Positions 1 through 9,363 of a stretch of DNA of 64,000 nt are shown here, piece by piece. Every line of letters starts with the position of its first letter. Positions within the stretch are counted from its first letter, which is position 1. Where the stretch lies: contig NZ_JH126467.1 of NCBI RefSeq assembly GCF_000225705.1, positions 265,146-329,145 of the forward strand, given 5' to 3'. The translations under genes and the position numbers were made by a program. The stretch is from Collinsella tanakaei YIT 12063. Its GTDB lineage: Bacteria > Actinomycetota > Coriobacteriia > Coriobacteriales > Coriobacteriaceae. Under the pieces are notes generated by a model. The model did not search any database. It was not told the DNA's origin and saw only the letters and a program-made list of their open reading frames with translations.

Positions 1-198
1 CCCGATGTCGACGCGCCACCCCAAGAAGCCGAGGCCGGGCCACGGGGTCGCGCCGGCGGCGTCGAGGCACGCCGCGAAGTGCAACCGCCGCCTGCAGGAC
101 AGGCGCGACGCCATGTCGCAGGCGGGAAAGAGGCCCTGCGTGGCGAACTGCGCGACGGCCCGCGAGATGGCCTGCTGGGTCTGGGCGATAGCGCTCAT
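1..198 (-). CDS. Possible partial hypothetical protein running off the left edge
   Basis: An open frame on the minus strand begins with ATG at 198 and continues without a stop to the window edge (66 codons, beginning MSAIAQTQQAISRAVAQF). I recognise no domain. There is no good ribosome binding site upstream of the ATG, and the stretch is so GC-rich that an open frame of this length can occur by chance. The composition is clearly richer in GC than the rest of the window, so if it is a gene it may be recently acquired or part of a mobile element lying further left. Equally, the whole GC-rich block 1-492 could be non-coding. Confidence 0.22.
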   Translation of the reverse strand, partial: MSAIAQTQQAISRAVAQFATQGLFPACDMASRLSCRRRLHFAACLDAAGATPWPGLGFLGWRVDIG

Positions 199-448
199 GG
201 TCCGGTAGCGCCCGCGGCGAGATAGGAGTCCGACCCCGGGGCGCGCCGCGCTCGAGGCCGTTGGGAGGCCATTCCAGTTCCTTTTTCTGGGCAGCGGGGG
301 ACCGCCACGCCCGCCACGAGACTGCGATGAAGCCGGAGGCCCCCAGCCGTAGCAACGAAATGCGGTTCCGACCCGCGGATATTAGAGTGCCGAACGTGCG
401 TCGAGCAGACACGCCCTCAAGCGGCGCGTCCCCCGGGTGAAGATAGGT
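199..448. other. GC-rich gene-free stretch, possible structured RNA
   Basis: No convincing gene is seen here. The stretch is strongly GC-rich, has several short complementary segments (for example CCAG...CTGG near 272-290), and on the plus strand leads straight into the strong terminator at 449-492. A terminator with no plus-strand gene in front of it suggests an independent non-coding RNA, or the tail of a transcript that starts left of the window. I could not assign it to a known RNA family by eye. Confidence 0.3.
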
Positions 449-492
449 CGTCCCCGCCCCCCGCGGTAGCTCCCCGGGGGCGGGGACGTTTT
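449..492 (+). terminator. Strong rho-independent terminator
   Basis: A stem of 13 GC-rich base pairs (arms 449-461 and 476-488, CGTCCCCGCCCCC against GGGGGCGGGGACG) is followed at once by TTTT. The T run is only on the plus strand, so it ends a plus-strand transcript for which no protein gene is visible upstream. Confidence 0.75.
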
Positions 493-519
493 GCCACTTG
501 ACAATGTTCAACTCATATT

Positions 520-553
520 AAAAAAGGCTCCCTGAAATCAACAGGGAGCCTTT
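520..553 (-). terminator. Terminator of rpmB
   Basis: Perfect inverted arms AAAGGCTCCCTG (523-534) and CAGGGAGCCTTT (542-553) with a short loop. On the minus strand the hairpin is followed by a run of six T residues, and it lies 36 bp beyond the rpmB stop codon. Confidence 0.87.
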
Positions 554-589
554 GCTTGCAAGCAAACGTTTGTCCAAAAAGGGGAGACC

Positions 590-778
590 TTAGGAACGAG
601 CCACCTTGGCGGCCTTGAGGCAGCTGGTGCACACGTTCATCTTGCGACGATGACCGTTGACAACAACGTACACGCGCTGGATGTTCGGACGGAACGTACG
701 GTTGGTGACGCGGTGAGAGTGGCTGATGGAGCGACCAGCAACGGGGTGCTTACCGCAGATTTCGCAAACTTTGGACAT
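590..778 (-). CDS. rpmB: 50S ribosomal protein bL28
   Basis: This 62-residue protein is ribosomal protein bL28 of the large subunit. The sequence begins MSKVCEICGKHPVAGRSISH and contains the family's signature around 'SHRVTNRTFRPNIQRV'. Two CxxC pairs, CEIC near the N-terminus and CTSC near the C-terminus, form the zinc-ribbon of the cysteine-containing type of L28. The length is normal for the family. An AAGGAGG ribosome binding site lies a few bases before the ATG. The gene stands alone, with its own terminator and a promoter-like site upstream. Confidence 0.98.
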   Translation of the reverse strand: MSKVCEICGKHPVAGRSISHSHRVTNRTFRPNIQRVYVVVNGHRRKMNVCTSCLKAAKVARS

Positions 779-833
779 TTCTTGACCCTCCTTGGGCGGC
801 TAGATTCGGTGCCGCGTGAACAAACAGCAATGA

Positions 834-842
834 ACTATAGCA
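834..842 (-). promoter_or_regulatory. Probable extended -10 element of rpmB
   Basis: On the minus strand the sequence TGCTATAGT (extended -10, TATAGT at 839-834) lies about 55 bp before the rpmB start. No clear -35 is seen, as often with an extended -10. Between here and about 1100 I see no gene or structured element. Confidence 0.5.
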
Positions 843-1102
843 CAGCATGGGCAACATGTGCGTAATCTACATATTGCACATGTTACTTTTTTCTGCACTT
901 GATTCGAGCTTGGGCTCGGTTTCGTGGGAGTCATATTATCGCCTGCTCAAGATGCTCATGCAAGACTCATTTGCTATGGCGCCTAATAAATAATCATTCC
1001 GTGCGTATTCTCATCACATTATTAATTTGCAGGGACCGGAAGATGCCTTTGGGCACTCGTATGTGGAAAAGCAAGCGTTCTACAAGTTTCCGTATTCGTG
1101 CT

Positions 1103-1130
1103 CGAAACAAGGTGGAAACATGTGTATACT
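1103..1130 (+). promoter_or_regulatory. Likely promoter of the pyr operon
   Basis: A TATACT -10 hexamer at 1125-1130 is preceded by a weak -35 (GAAACA, 1103-1108) with 16 bp spacing. A start near 1137 would give a leader of about 170 nt before pyrR, which contains the hairpin described at 1216-1257. The -10 is good and the -35 poor, as expected for a regulated promoter. Confidence 0.45.
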
Positions 1131-1146
1131 TACAAAAGACCTTTAA

Positions 1147-1890
<744 letters not shown>

Positions 1891-1894
1891 AGCC

Positions 1895-2839
1895 GTGTTC
1901 AACAACCATAAGCACCTTATCGACATCTCGGAGTACTCCGATACCGAGCTCATGACGATCCTGCAGACCGCCAAGGCGTTCTCCGAGGTCAACGAGCGCG
2001 CGATCAAGAAGGTCCCCACTCTTAAGGGTAAGACTATCGTCAACATGTTCAACGAGCCTTCTACGCGCACCCGTAGCTCCTTTGAGCTTGCCGAGAAGCG
2101 CCTTTCCGCCGACACTCTTAACTTCGGCGGCTCCTCCACGTCTACCGTCAAGGGCGAGAGCCTCATCGATACCGTCATGACGCTCGATGCTTATAAGATC
2201 GACTGCATCGTTGTCCGCGATAAGCACGCCGGCGCCCCTCATATCGTTAGCCAGGCGAGCCCCGCCGTGGTCATCGACGCCGGCGACGGCAAGCACGGCC
2301 ACCCCACCCAGGCACTGCTCGACCTGTACTCAATTTGGGAGCGCAAGGAGAGCTTCGATGGCCTTAAGGTTGGTATCGTTGGCGATATCGGCCATTCTCG
2401 CGTCTGCGGCTCTTTGATCCCCGCCTTGAAGATCATGGGCGCCGAGGTCACCGTCGTTGCCCCCGGAACGCTCATGCCCCCTCGTCCCGATGTCCTCGGC
2501 GCCGACCATGTAAGCTATTGTCTGGACGATGTTCTTCCCGAGCTCGACGTGGTCTACATGCTTCGTATCCAGCGCGAGCGCCTCGAGGGTGCTCCGTTCC
2601 CGAGCTTGCGCGAGTATCACCAGCTCTTTGGCCTTACGCAGAAGCGCGAGCGCCTTATGAAGCCCGACGCGATCATCTGCCACCCCGGCCCGATCAACCG
2701 CGGCGTTGAGTTCGATTCCTACATGGCCGACCATCCCGAGCGCTCGGTCATCCTCGATCAGGTCTATGCCGGCATCTGCGTCCGCATGGCCGCCCTGTAT
2801 CTGCTGCTTGGAGGTGCCGATAATGGCCTTGCTTCTTAA
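1895..2839 (+). CDS. pyrB: Aspartate carbamoyltransferase catalytic subunit
   Basis: The 314-residue catalytic chain of aspartate transcarbamoylase, which joins carbamoyl phosphate and L-aspartate into N-carbamoyl-L-aspartate, the committed step of pyrimidine synthesis. The carbamoyl phosphate motif STRTR lies at residues 56-60 and HPTQALLD further on. The start is taken as GTG at 1895, with GGGAGGCG upstream, because it gives a normal N-terminus; the frame is open further upstream, overlapping pyrR. No pyrI regulatory chain gene is present, as expected outside Enterobacteria and Archaea. The end overlaps the pyrC start by 17 bp, suggesting coupled translation. Confidence 0.95.
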   Translation: MFNNHKHLIDISEYSDTELMTILQTAKAFSEVNERAIKKVPTLKGKTIVNMFNEPSTRTRSSFELAEKRLSADTLNFGGSSTSTVKGESLIDTVMTLDAYKIDCIVVRDKHAGAPHIVSQASPAVVIDAGDGKHGHPTQALLDLYSIWERKESFDGLKVGIVGDIGHSRVCGSLIPALKIMGAEVTVVAPGTLMPPRPDVLGADHVSYCLDDVLPELDVVYMLRIQRERLEGAPFPSLREYHQLFGLTQKRERLMKPDAIICHPGPINRGVEFDSYMADHPERSVILDQVYAGICVRMAALYLLLGGADNGLAS

Positions 2840-4112
2840 GAATGCCCACGTTGTCGATCCCGCTGCCAACCTTGACGGCGTTCTCGACGTCCTTATCGAT
2901 GGCGACCGCATCTCCGCGGTGGGTGAAGGTCTCGACTTCGATGGCGCGGAGGTTATCGACCTTACCGGTAAGTACCTAGTCCCCGGTCTCGTCGATATGC
3001 ACGTGCACCTTCGCGAGCCCGGCTTTGAGCACAAGGGCGACATCGAGTCCGAGACGGCTGCTGCGGCCGCGGGCGGTTTCACCGGCGTCTGCTCCATGCC
3101 CAACACCAACCCCGTTGCCGATAACGGCACCGTTATCACCTATATCAAAGCTCGCGCCGCCGAAGCCGGCCATTGCCGCGTTTACCCTGCGGGCGCCATG
3201 AGCAAGGGTCTTAAGGGCGAGATCATCTCCGAGATGGGTGATATGGTCGCGCGCGGAGCCGTCGCCTTCACCGATGACGGCCGTGGAATCCAGGGTGCCG
3301 GCATGATGCGCCGCTGCATGGACTACGGCAAGATGTTTGACAAGGTGTTCATGAGCCATTGCCAGGACGAAGACCTTGTTGGCGAGGGCCAGGTGAACGA
3401 GGGCGTCGCCTCTACGCGCCTGGGTCTTCTCGGCTGGCCTGCGGAGGGCGAGGAGCTGCAGATCTCCCGCGATATCATGCTCGCGGAACTCACCGGCGCC
3501 AAGCTGCACATCCAGCACATCTCCACCGCACGCGGCCTCGATATGGTTCGCGCCGCTAAGGCCAAGGGTCTGCCCGTTACCTGCGAGGCCGCCCCGCACC
3601 ACATGTTCCTCACCGAGGATGCCATCACCGGCGCTTACGAGACCTGCTTCAAGGTCAACCCGCCGCTGCGCACCGCTGAGGACGCGCAGGCGATTATCGA
3701 GGGCGTTTTGGACGGCAGCGTCGACGCCATCGTGACCGACCACGCTCCTCACGCGGATTGGGAGAAGGCTCGCGAGTTCGAGCTCGCCCCCTTCGGCATG
3801 ATCGGTATCGAGGCTTCGCTCGCCCTTATCAACACCAATCTGGTCAAGACCGGCAAGATGGGCTATGGCAAGCTGGTCGAGCTCATGTCCATCAACCCCC
3901 GCAAGATTCTGGGTGTCGAGCCTGTGAGCATCGAGGCGGGTTCCCTTGCCGACATCACGGTCTTTGACGCCGATGTCGAGTGGACCGTTGGCGAGGACGG
4001 TTACGTCTCCCATGCGAAGAACTGCGGTTTTGCCGGCACCAAGGTGACCGGTCGCGCCACCGACGTCTTCGTGGGCGGCAAGCAGACTCTTAAGAATGGT
4101 GCTATCTGCTAG
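2823..4112 (+). CDS. pyrC: Dihydroorotase (class I)
   Basis: A 429-residue amidohydrolase that closes carbamoyl aspartate to dihydroorotate. The metal-binding DMHVHLREPG motif at residues 58-67 is the signature of the long class I type, and the later TDHAPHA motif supplies the catalytic Asp and further His residues. The start ATG at 2823 lies inside the pyrB end. The length is standard for the family. A weak terminator-like hairpin follows, so transcription of the downstream pyrKDF may be partly separate. Confidence 0.96.
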   Translation: MALLLKNAHVVDPAANLDGVLDVLIDGDRISAVGEGLDFDGAEVIDLTGKYLVPGLVDMHVHLREPGFEHKGDIESETAAAAAGGFTGVCSMPNTNPVADNGTVITYIKARAAEAGHCRVYPAGAMSKGLKGEIISEMGDMVARGAVAFTDDGRGIQGAGMMRRCMDYGKMFDKVFMSHCQDEDLVGEGQVNEGVASTRLGLLGWPAEGEELQISRDIMLAELTGAKLHIQHISTARGLDMVRAAKAKGLPVTCEAAPHHMFLTEDAITGAYETCFKVNPPLRTAEDAQAIIEGVLDGSVDAIVTDHAPHADWEKAREFELAPFGMIGIEASLALINTNLVKTGKMGYGKLVELMSINPRKILGVEPVSIEAGSLADITVFDADVEWTVGEDGYVSHAKNCGFAGTKVTGRATDVFVGGKQTLKNGAIC

Positions 4113-4136
4113 TTTTAGTTAATATAGCTTTCATGA

Positions 4137-4172
4137 GAGGCCGTGGTGCGCGCCCGCGCTCGCGGCCTCTTT
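4137..4172 (+). terminator. Weak terminator-like hairpin between pyrC and pyrK
   Basis: Arms GAGGCCG (4137-4143) and CGGCCTC (4163-4169) enclose a GC-rich inner segment and are followed by only TTT. It may reduce read-through from pyrRBC into pyrKDF. The T run is short, so full termination is unlikely. Confidence 0.4.
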
Positions 4173-4243
4173 ACACTTTGTAACAAGGGCAAGGGTTTTC
4201 GAGCATGCGCTCGATTTAAATCCGCAACAGGTAAGGAGCATAT

Positions 4244-5038
4244 ATGCCTACGCCTTCACCCGCCCGCCTGCACGACTTCACGGTTGTGTCGAACGAGAAG
4301 ATCGCCGATGGCGTTTTTTCTCTCGTAATCTCGGCACCTCGCCTCGCAGGCTCGCTGAAACCCGGTCAGTTTGTTAACCTTGCGGTTCCCGGCAACGCAA
4401 TGTCTCTTCTGCGCATTCCGCTGAGCTTCGCCTCCGCGGATGCCGATAAGGGAACCGTTGAGATCTGGTATGCCGTGGTGGGCGAGGGGACCGAGCGTCT
4501 CTCGCAGATGCAGCCCGGTTCCACCTCTACGTTGCTCGGCCCCGGCGGTCATGGATGGACCGTTCCGGAGGGATGCAAGAAGGCTTTGCTCGTCGGTGGC
4601 GGCATCGGCGTTCCGCCGGTGCTTTGCCTGGCCCGCGACCTTGCTTCCAGCGGCATCGCCTTCGATGTCTGCGTTGGCGCCGCGAGCGCGGATTCCATGG
4701 TTGGTGTTGAGGAATTCAATGCCGCCGCCGCGGGAAAGGTTCTCGTCGCTACCGATGACGGCTCCGCCGGCTACCATGGGTTCTGCACGGATCCCGCCGC
4801 TGAGCTTCTGGCGGCTGGCGGCTATGACTACGTTGCCACGTGCGGTCCCAGCCCCATGATGAAGAAGGTCGCCGCTTCTGCAGCCGACGCCGGCGCGTTT
4901 TGCGAGGCGTCTCTCGAACGCATGATGAGCTGCGGCTTCGGCGCTTGCGCTACGTGCGCCGTCGAGACCGTCGACGGCATGAAGGGCGCCTGCATGTGCG
5001 GTCCTGTTTTTGACGCTTCAAAGGTGGTGGCATGGTGA
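4244..5038 (+). CDS. pyrK: Dihydroorotate dehydrogenase B electron transfer subunit
   Basis: A 264-residue iron-sulfur flavoprotein that passes electrons from PyrD to NAD. The N-terminal part is a ferredoxin-reductase-like FAD domain (PGQFVNL and RIPLSFA around residues 40-65), then an NAD-binding region with VGGGIGVPPVL. The C-terminus has the four-cysteine 2Fe-2S cluster segment, with CGFGACATC and a final CMCG. The start ATG at 4244 has AAGGAG 8 bp upstream. The end overlaps pyrD by 7 bp, as is usual for subunits made together. Confidence 0.95.
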   Translation: MPTPSPARLHDFTVVSNEKIADGVFSLVISAPRLAGSLKPGQFVNLAVPGNAMSLLRIPLSFASADADKGTVEIWYAVVGEGTERLSQMQPGSTSTLLGPGGHGWTVPEGCKKALLVGGGIGVPPVLCLARDLASSGIAFDVCVGAASADSMVGVEEFNAAAAGKVLVATDDGSAGYHGFCTDPAAELLAAGGYDYVATCGPSPMMKKVAASAADAGAFCEASLERMMSCGFGACATCAVETVDGMKGACMCGPVFDASKVVAW

Positions 5039-5958
5039 TCAAGGTGAATATGGCCGTCGATTTTGGCGGCGTCAAGATGAAGAACCCCATCAACACGGCT
5101 TCCGGCACGTTCGGTTACGGCTGGCAGTTCTCTGAGCTTATGGATGTGTCCCAACTGGGCGCCATCACCACTAAGGGTTGCGCGGCCGAGCCGTGGCCCG
5201 GCAACCCCGCTCCGCGAATGGCGGAGGTTCGCGGCGGAATGATGAACTCCGTCGGTCTTCAGAACCCCGGCGTGGCCGCATTCGCCGCTCAGTCCGGTCC
5301 TTGGCTGGACGAGCTTTCCCAAAAGGGCACTCAGGTCATCTGCCAGGTCGCAGGCCATTCCACCGAGGAGTACGTCAGCGCCCTCGAGATGTTCTGCGAG
5401 CTGTGCCCGTGGGCAGCGGGCTTTGAGATTAACGTCTCCTGCCCCAACATCGCTGCCGGCGGCATCGCTTGCGGTTCAACCCCGGAGGGTGCCGGCGACG
5501 TGATGCGCGCATGCCGCAAAGTGACCGACAAGCCGCTTTTCGTCAAGATGGCCCCCGTCCGTATTCCCGAGATCGCCCGCGCCCTTGAGGCGGAGGGTGC
5601 AGATGGCCTGTCTGTCATCAACTCCATCCCCGGCATGGCGATCGACGTCCACACGCGTCGTTCAAAGCTGAGCAAGCCTACCGGCGGACTTTCCGGCCCG
5701 CTTTGCCATCCCATCGCGGTCCGCATGGTTTGGGAGGCTGCCAATGCCGTCGATATTCCCATCAACGGTGTGGGTGGCGTCATGACGGGCGAGGACGCGG
5801 CCGAGTTCATCCTTGCAGGCGCTACGTGTGTTTCCGTTGGCATGGCTAATCTTGTTGACCCGACTGCCTCCGTTCGCATCCTTGCGGAGCTTGAGGCCTG
5901 GGCTGAGAGCCAAGGTGTTAACGATATCAACGAGCTGATTGGAGCCTTGGAATGCTAG
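5032..5958 (+). CDS. pyrD: Dihydroorotate dehydrogenase B (NAD+), catalytic subunit
   Basis: A 308-residue FMN-dependent class 1B dihydroorotate dehydrogenase that oxidises dihydroorotate to orotate, working with PyrK. Recognisable features are the N-terminal NPINTASGTFGYG segment, EINVSCPN in the active-site loop region, and the C-terminal GVGGVMTGEDAAEF phosphate-binding region. The neighbouring pyrK confirms the 1B type. It starts within the pyrK end and overlaps pyrF by 7 bp, so the three genes form a tight translational unit. Confidence 0.96.
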   Translation: MVIKVNMAVDFGGVKMKNPINTASGTFGYGWQFSELMDVSQLGAITTKGCAAEPWPGNPAPRMAEVRGGMMNSVGLQNPGVAAFAAQSGPWLDELSQKGTQVICQVAGHSTEEYVSALEMFCELCPWAAGFEINVSCPNIAAGGIACGSTPEGAGDVMRACRKVTDKPLFVKMAPVRIPEIARALEAEGADGLSVINSIPGMAIDVHTRRSKLSKPTGGLSGPLCHPIAVRMVWEAANAVDIPINGVGGVMTGEDAAEFILAGATCVSVGMANLVDPTASVRILAELEAWAESQGVNDINELIGALEC

Positions 5959-6677
5959 AGTCGCTCGCTCGCGATCGGGTTATCGTCGCCATCGACTGCG
6001 GTAGGGATCGCGCTATCGAGCTTGCTGATGAGCTCAAGGGTCACGCACGGTGGCTCAAGGTGGGTATGACCCTGTACTACGCCGAGGGCCCCTCCATCGT
6101 CCGCGAATTCAAAGAGCGCGGCTTCAAGGTATTTCTCGACCTTAAGTTCTACGATATACCTCATCAGGTTCGCGGCGCCGCCCGCTCGGCGGCTTTGGCC
6201 GGCGCGGACCTCATGTCCGTGCACGGGATGGGTTCGGGTGCCATGCTTGCCGCATGCCGTGAGGGCGCCGAGGAGGCTGCGGAGGTTACGGGCTCCCGTC
6301 CCCAGCTCGTTGCCATCACGGTGCTTACGAGCATGAGCCAGGACTCGCTGACCGAGATCGGCATCGATAGCCCCATCCCCGTCGAGGCTGATCGCTTGGC
6401 GAGGCTTGCGCGTGAGAACGGCATCGATGGCGTTGTGTGCTCGCCGCAGGAGGCGGGGGCGATGAGGTCGGTGGTTGGCGAGGATGGACTCGTCGTCACG
6501 CCCGGTGTGCGCCCAGCCGGCGCCGCCCTGGGAGATCAGACGCGCGTCGCCACTCCTTCCTCGGCATTCAAAGCTGGTTCCAGCCATATCGTCGTCGGTC
6601 GTCCCATCACCGGTGCCGAAAATCCCGTCGATGCATATGAGGCGATTATCGCTGAACTTTGCGCGATGGACGATTAA
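5952..6677 (+). CDS. pyrF: Orotidine 5'-phosphate decarboxylase
   Basis: A 241-residue decarboxylase that makes UMP from OMP. The catalytic motif FLDLKFYDIPHQV (about residues 58-70) carries the Asp-Lys-Asp array of the group 1 enzymes. The C-terminal VVGRPITGAENP is the phosphate-binding loop. It is the last pyr gene here. pyrE (orotate phosphoribosyltransferase), which would act just before it, is not in this cluster or elsewhere in the window. Confidence 0.96.
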   Translation: MLESLARDRVIVAIDCGRDRAIELADELKGHARWLKVGMTLYYAEGPSIVREFKERGFKVFLDLKFYDIPHQVRGAARSAALAGADLMSVHGMGSGAMLAACREGAEEAAEVTGSRPQLVAITVLTSMSQDSLTEIGIDSPIPVEADRLARLARENGIDGVVCSPQEAGAMRSVVGEDGLVVTPGVRPAGAALGDQTRVATPSSAFKAGSSHIVVGRPITGAENPVDAYEAIIAELCAMDD

Positions 6678-6758
6678 CGGCCCCTGCATTTTCCTGCGGA
6701 ATCTTCGCGGTAGTTATATGGATTAGCAACAAAACTGCAAGTAAAGGCATGTGTATGC

Positions 6759-6787
6759 TTGAACTTTGGAGTTTGTTCGTCTAATCT
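6759..6787 (+). promoter_or_regulatory. Promoter of mihF-gmk-rpoZ
   Basis: TTGAAC (6759-6764), a 17-bp spacer and TAATCT (6782-6787) make a good vegetative promoter about 84 bp before mihF. The gap between pyrF and mihF (193 bp) holds no strong terminator. Confidence 0.6.
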
Positions 6788-6870
6788 ATATGGCTGTTCA
6801 AGGTTCGATTTGCTGAATTAGCAGGTAAAACCAAGTTTTTTAGATTGTAACTACTCATTTGGAGGTACAC

Positions 6871-7179
6871 ATGGCTCTTCCTCAGCTCACCGATGAGCAG
6901 CGCAAGGCTGCCCTGGAGAAGGCTGCTGCCGCTCGTCACGCTCGCGCAGAGCTTCGCGAGAAGATCAAGAAGGGTGAGGTGACACTCGAGTCCGTCCTCA
7001 ACTCCGAGGATCCCATCGCTTCCCGTATGAAGGTTTCCACCCTCATCGAGTCCCTTCCCGGCTATGGCAAGGCCAAGGCCGCTAAGATTATGGACGAGCT
7101 GGGTATCTCTGCGACCCGTCGCGTTCAGGGCCTTGGCGTTCGCCAGCGTGAGCAGCTCCTCGAGCAGCTCAACAAGTAA
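6871..7179 (+). CDS. mihF: Integration host factor, actinobacterial type (mIHF)
   Basis: A 102-residue nucleoid-associated protein of the actinobacterial mIHF family, which binds and bends DNA through a helix-two-turn-helix and is unrelated in sequence to the IHF/HU family. The core includes the helical N-terminus RHARAELREKIKKGEVTL and the DNA-binding segment with LPGYGKAKAAKIMDELGI. The ATG at 6871 has GGAGG upstream. The gene lies directly before gmk, as in mycobacteria and streptomycetes, and is one of the best markers that this is an actinobacterial genome. Confidence 0.94.
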   Translation: MALPQLTDEQRKAALEKAAAARHARAELREKIKKGEVTLESVLNSEDPIASRMKVSTLIESLPGYGKAKAAKIMDELGISATRRVQGLGVRQREQLLEQLNK

Positions 7180-7749
7180 GTGAGCTCCATCGAGCCAAAG
7201 CTCTTTGTGATTTCTGGACCGTCGGGTGCAGGTAAGGGCACGTTGGTATCCCGCGTGAGGGAGGCCATGCCTAACCTGGGCCTGACGGTTTCGGCTACTA
7301 CAAGAGCGCCCCGTGCCGGCGAGGTAGACGGCGTCAACTACCACTTCCTCTCTGAGGATGAATTTTCCCGGCGTATCGCAAACGGCGACTTTGTCGAGTG
7401 GGCCCAGGTTCACGACCATCGCTACGGAACCCTGGTTCAAGAAGTCGAGCAGAAGTTATCTAGTGGATCTTCGCTCATCCTAGAGATCGACGTTCAGGGT
7501 GCCCTAAACGTTAAAGAGCGTTTTCCGGATTCGATTCTCATCTTCATCGAGCCGCCTTCTATGGAGGTGCTTGAACAAAGGCTCGTTGGCAGGGGTTCCG
7601 AAACCGAGGAATCTCTTCGTCTTCGACTCGCCAACGCCCGTCATGAGATGAGCCTCGCAGACCGCTACGATGTTCGCTTGGTTAACGACGATCTTGACGC
7701 CGCTACCGATGAGCTTTCCAGGGTTCTGCGGGAATATGAAAGGAACTGA
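7180..7749 (+). CDS. gmk: Guanylate kinase
   Basis: A 189-residue kinase that phosphorylates GMP to GDP. The P-loop GPSGAGKGTL lies at about residues 14-23, followed by the GMP-binding segment TTRAPRAGEVDGVNYHF. The start is the GTG immediately after the mihF stop codon; there is no spacer, so translation is probably coupled to mihF. Length and motifs are normal. Confidence 0.95.
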   Translation: MSSIEPKLFVISGPSGAGKGTLVSRVREAMPNLGLTVSATTRAPRAGEVDGVNYHFLSEDEFSRRIANGDFVEWAQVHDHRYGTLVQEVEQKLSSGSSLILEIDVQGALNVKERFPDSILIFIEPPSMEVLEQRLVGRGSETEESLRLRLANARHEMSLADRYDVRLVNDDLDAATDELSRVLREYERN

Positions 7750-7754
7750 ACCGT

Positions 7755-8036
7755 ATGTCAGTCATTAAGCCTAAGATCGACGACCTGCTCGATAAGACCG
7801 ATAACAACCGCTTTCTGCTCGCTTCCTTAGCTTCCAAGCGCGCTTGCGATATCAACAGCATGCTTCGCGAGCAGCACAGCCGCGTTCTCGCTGTTCAGGA
7901 TATCGACGATATCACCATCGCTATGTCCGGCAAGGATACTATTTCGATGGCCATGGAGGAGATCGTCGATGGCAACATTTCCTTTGAGCATGATAAGTAC
8001 GAGGCTGCTCTTGGTCACAAGGCTGCCGAGGAGTAG
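7755..8036 (+). CDS. rpoZ: DNA-directed RNA polymerase omega subunit
   Basis: A 93-residue omega subunit that helps assemble and stabilise RNA polymerase. The family core 'NNRFLLASLASKRACDINSM' followed by an acidic middle region and the conserved 'EEIVDGNI' segment is present. It follows gmk by 5 bp, the standard gmk-rpoZ arrangement. The start ATG at 7755 is the only reasonable one. Confidence 0.92.
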   Translation: MSVIKPKIDDLLDKTDNNRFLLASLASKRACDINSMLREQHSRVLAVQDIDDITIAMSGKDTISMAMEEIVDGNISFEHDKYEAALGHKAAEE

Positions 8037-8041
8037 CTCTT

Positions 8042-9310
8042 ATGGCCAGCCGTGTGTGTCTCGTTCATTATCATGAGATCGGGCTTAAAGGCAACAATAG
8101 AGCGCGTTTCGAACGCATCCTTATGGATAACATCAAGGCGGCTTTGGCCGCCTTTTCCGTTGCCACAATTACCCGCATCTCCGGTCACATTCTAGTGACG
8201 TTCTCGGTCTCCGGCGAGGCCGAGCGTGCATTCCCGCTCATTGCCAAAGTTCCCGGGGTCGCTCGCGTCTCTCTTGCGTTTCATACAAACAGAGAGCCGG
8301 GAGAATATTGCGCTGCGGCCATTAAGGCGTTGGAAGAGTTTGGCGAATTCAACTCCTTTAAAGTTGTTGCCAGGCGTTCCAACACCGATTATGAACTGAC
8401 TTCCATGGATCTCAACAAACAGGTTGGCGAGGTCCTGTGCAACGCGTTTCCCGACAAAAAGGTCCTTATGAAGGGTTGCGACGCGCAGGTGCATGTTCTT
8501 GTCGTTCAGGGCAGTGTCTATGTGTACGCGCGCTCCGAGCGCGGTGTTGGCGGCCTGCCGCAGGGGAGTGCCGGCAAGGTCGTTACCTTGCTATCTTCGG
8601 GTATCGATTCTCCCGTTGCGACGTGGCTGCTTGCACGTCGAGGCGCCGTGCCTGTTCCCGTCCACTTCTCAGGTCGTCCTCAAACGGCGGATACCAGCGA
8701 GTATCTTTGCCAGGACATCATCCAGGCGTTGGCGCCGTGCGTTCAAGTGGGACGTCTATATGTCATCCCCTTTGGTGATTGCCAGCGTGAAATCTCCATC
8801 GCGTGCCCCAGTGATCTTAGGGTCATCATGTATCGTCGCGTCATGTACGCCGTTGCGGAGCGAATCGCGCAGCTCGAGGGCGCCAAGGCGCTTGTAACCG
8901 GTGAGTCCCTGGGTCAGGTTGCCTCACAGACGCTTGAGAATATCATGGCGGTTAACGAAGTCGTTGATATTCCAGTCTTCAGACCGCTTATCGGTTCCGA
9001 TAAGCAAGAGATTATCGCTCGCGCCGAGCAAATCGGCACCTATGACATTTCGACCCAGACCGCTCCGGATTGCTGCACGTTGTTCATGCCTCGTCGTCCC
9101 GAGACTCATGCGAAGCTCGATGAGGTTCATGCGGCATGGGAGATGTTCGATCACGAAGCCATGATTCAGCAGCTTGTTGATGCTGCCGAGTACATCGATT
9201 TCAGCGCTCCCACGTATAAGCCGCCGCGTTGTATGCGCGAGCGCCATGACGAGCTTGAGATTCGTTATCAGCGGAAGAGCGCTGAAGGTAAGCTCCGCAG
9301 CCTCTTTTGA
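8042..9310 (+). CDS. thiI: tRNA 4-thiouridine synthase ThiI
   Basis: A 422-residue enzyme that puts sulfur on U8 of tRNA and can supply sulfur for thiamine thiazole synthesis. It has an N-terminal ferredoxin-like/THUMP region, then a PP-loop ATPase domain with LLSSGIDSPVATWLL at about residues 182-196. The family's conserved cysteine is in TAPDCCTLF near residue 345. There is no C-terminal rhodanese domain, as in Bacillus ThiI, so another sulfurtransferase must deliver the sulfur. It starts 5 bp after rpoZ. A partner NifS-like gene is not in the window. Confidence 0.95.
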   Translation: MASRVCLVHYHEIGLKGNNRARFERILMDNIKAALAAFSVATITRISGHILVTFSVSGEAERAFPLIAKVPGVARVSLAFHTNREPGEYCAAAIKALEEFGEFNSFKVVARRSNTDYELTSMDLNKQVGEVLCNAFPDKKVLMKGCDAQVHVLVVQGSVYVYARSERGVGGLPQGSAGKVVTLLSSGIDSPVATWLLARRGAVPVPVHFSGRPQTADTSEYLCQDIIQALAPCVQVGRLYVIPFGDCQREISIACPSDLRVIMYRRVMYAVAERIAQLEGAKALVTGESLGQVASQTLENIMAVNEVVDIPVFRPLIGSDKQEIIARAEQIGTYDISTQTAPDCCTLFMPRRPETHAKLDEVHAAWEMFDHEAMIQQLVDAAEYIDFSAPTYKPPRCMRERHDELEIRYQRKSAEGKLRSLF

Positions 9311-9363
9311 TATCCTTTATAACGTATAACAATCTCAGTTTATGCAAACATATTGATATCTAT

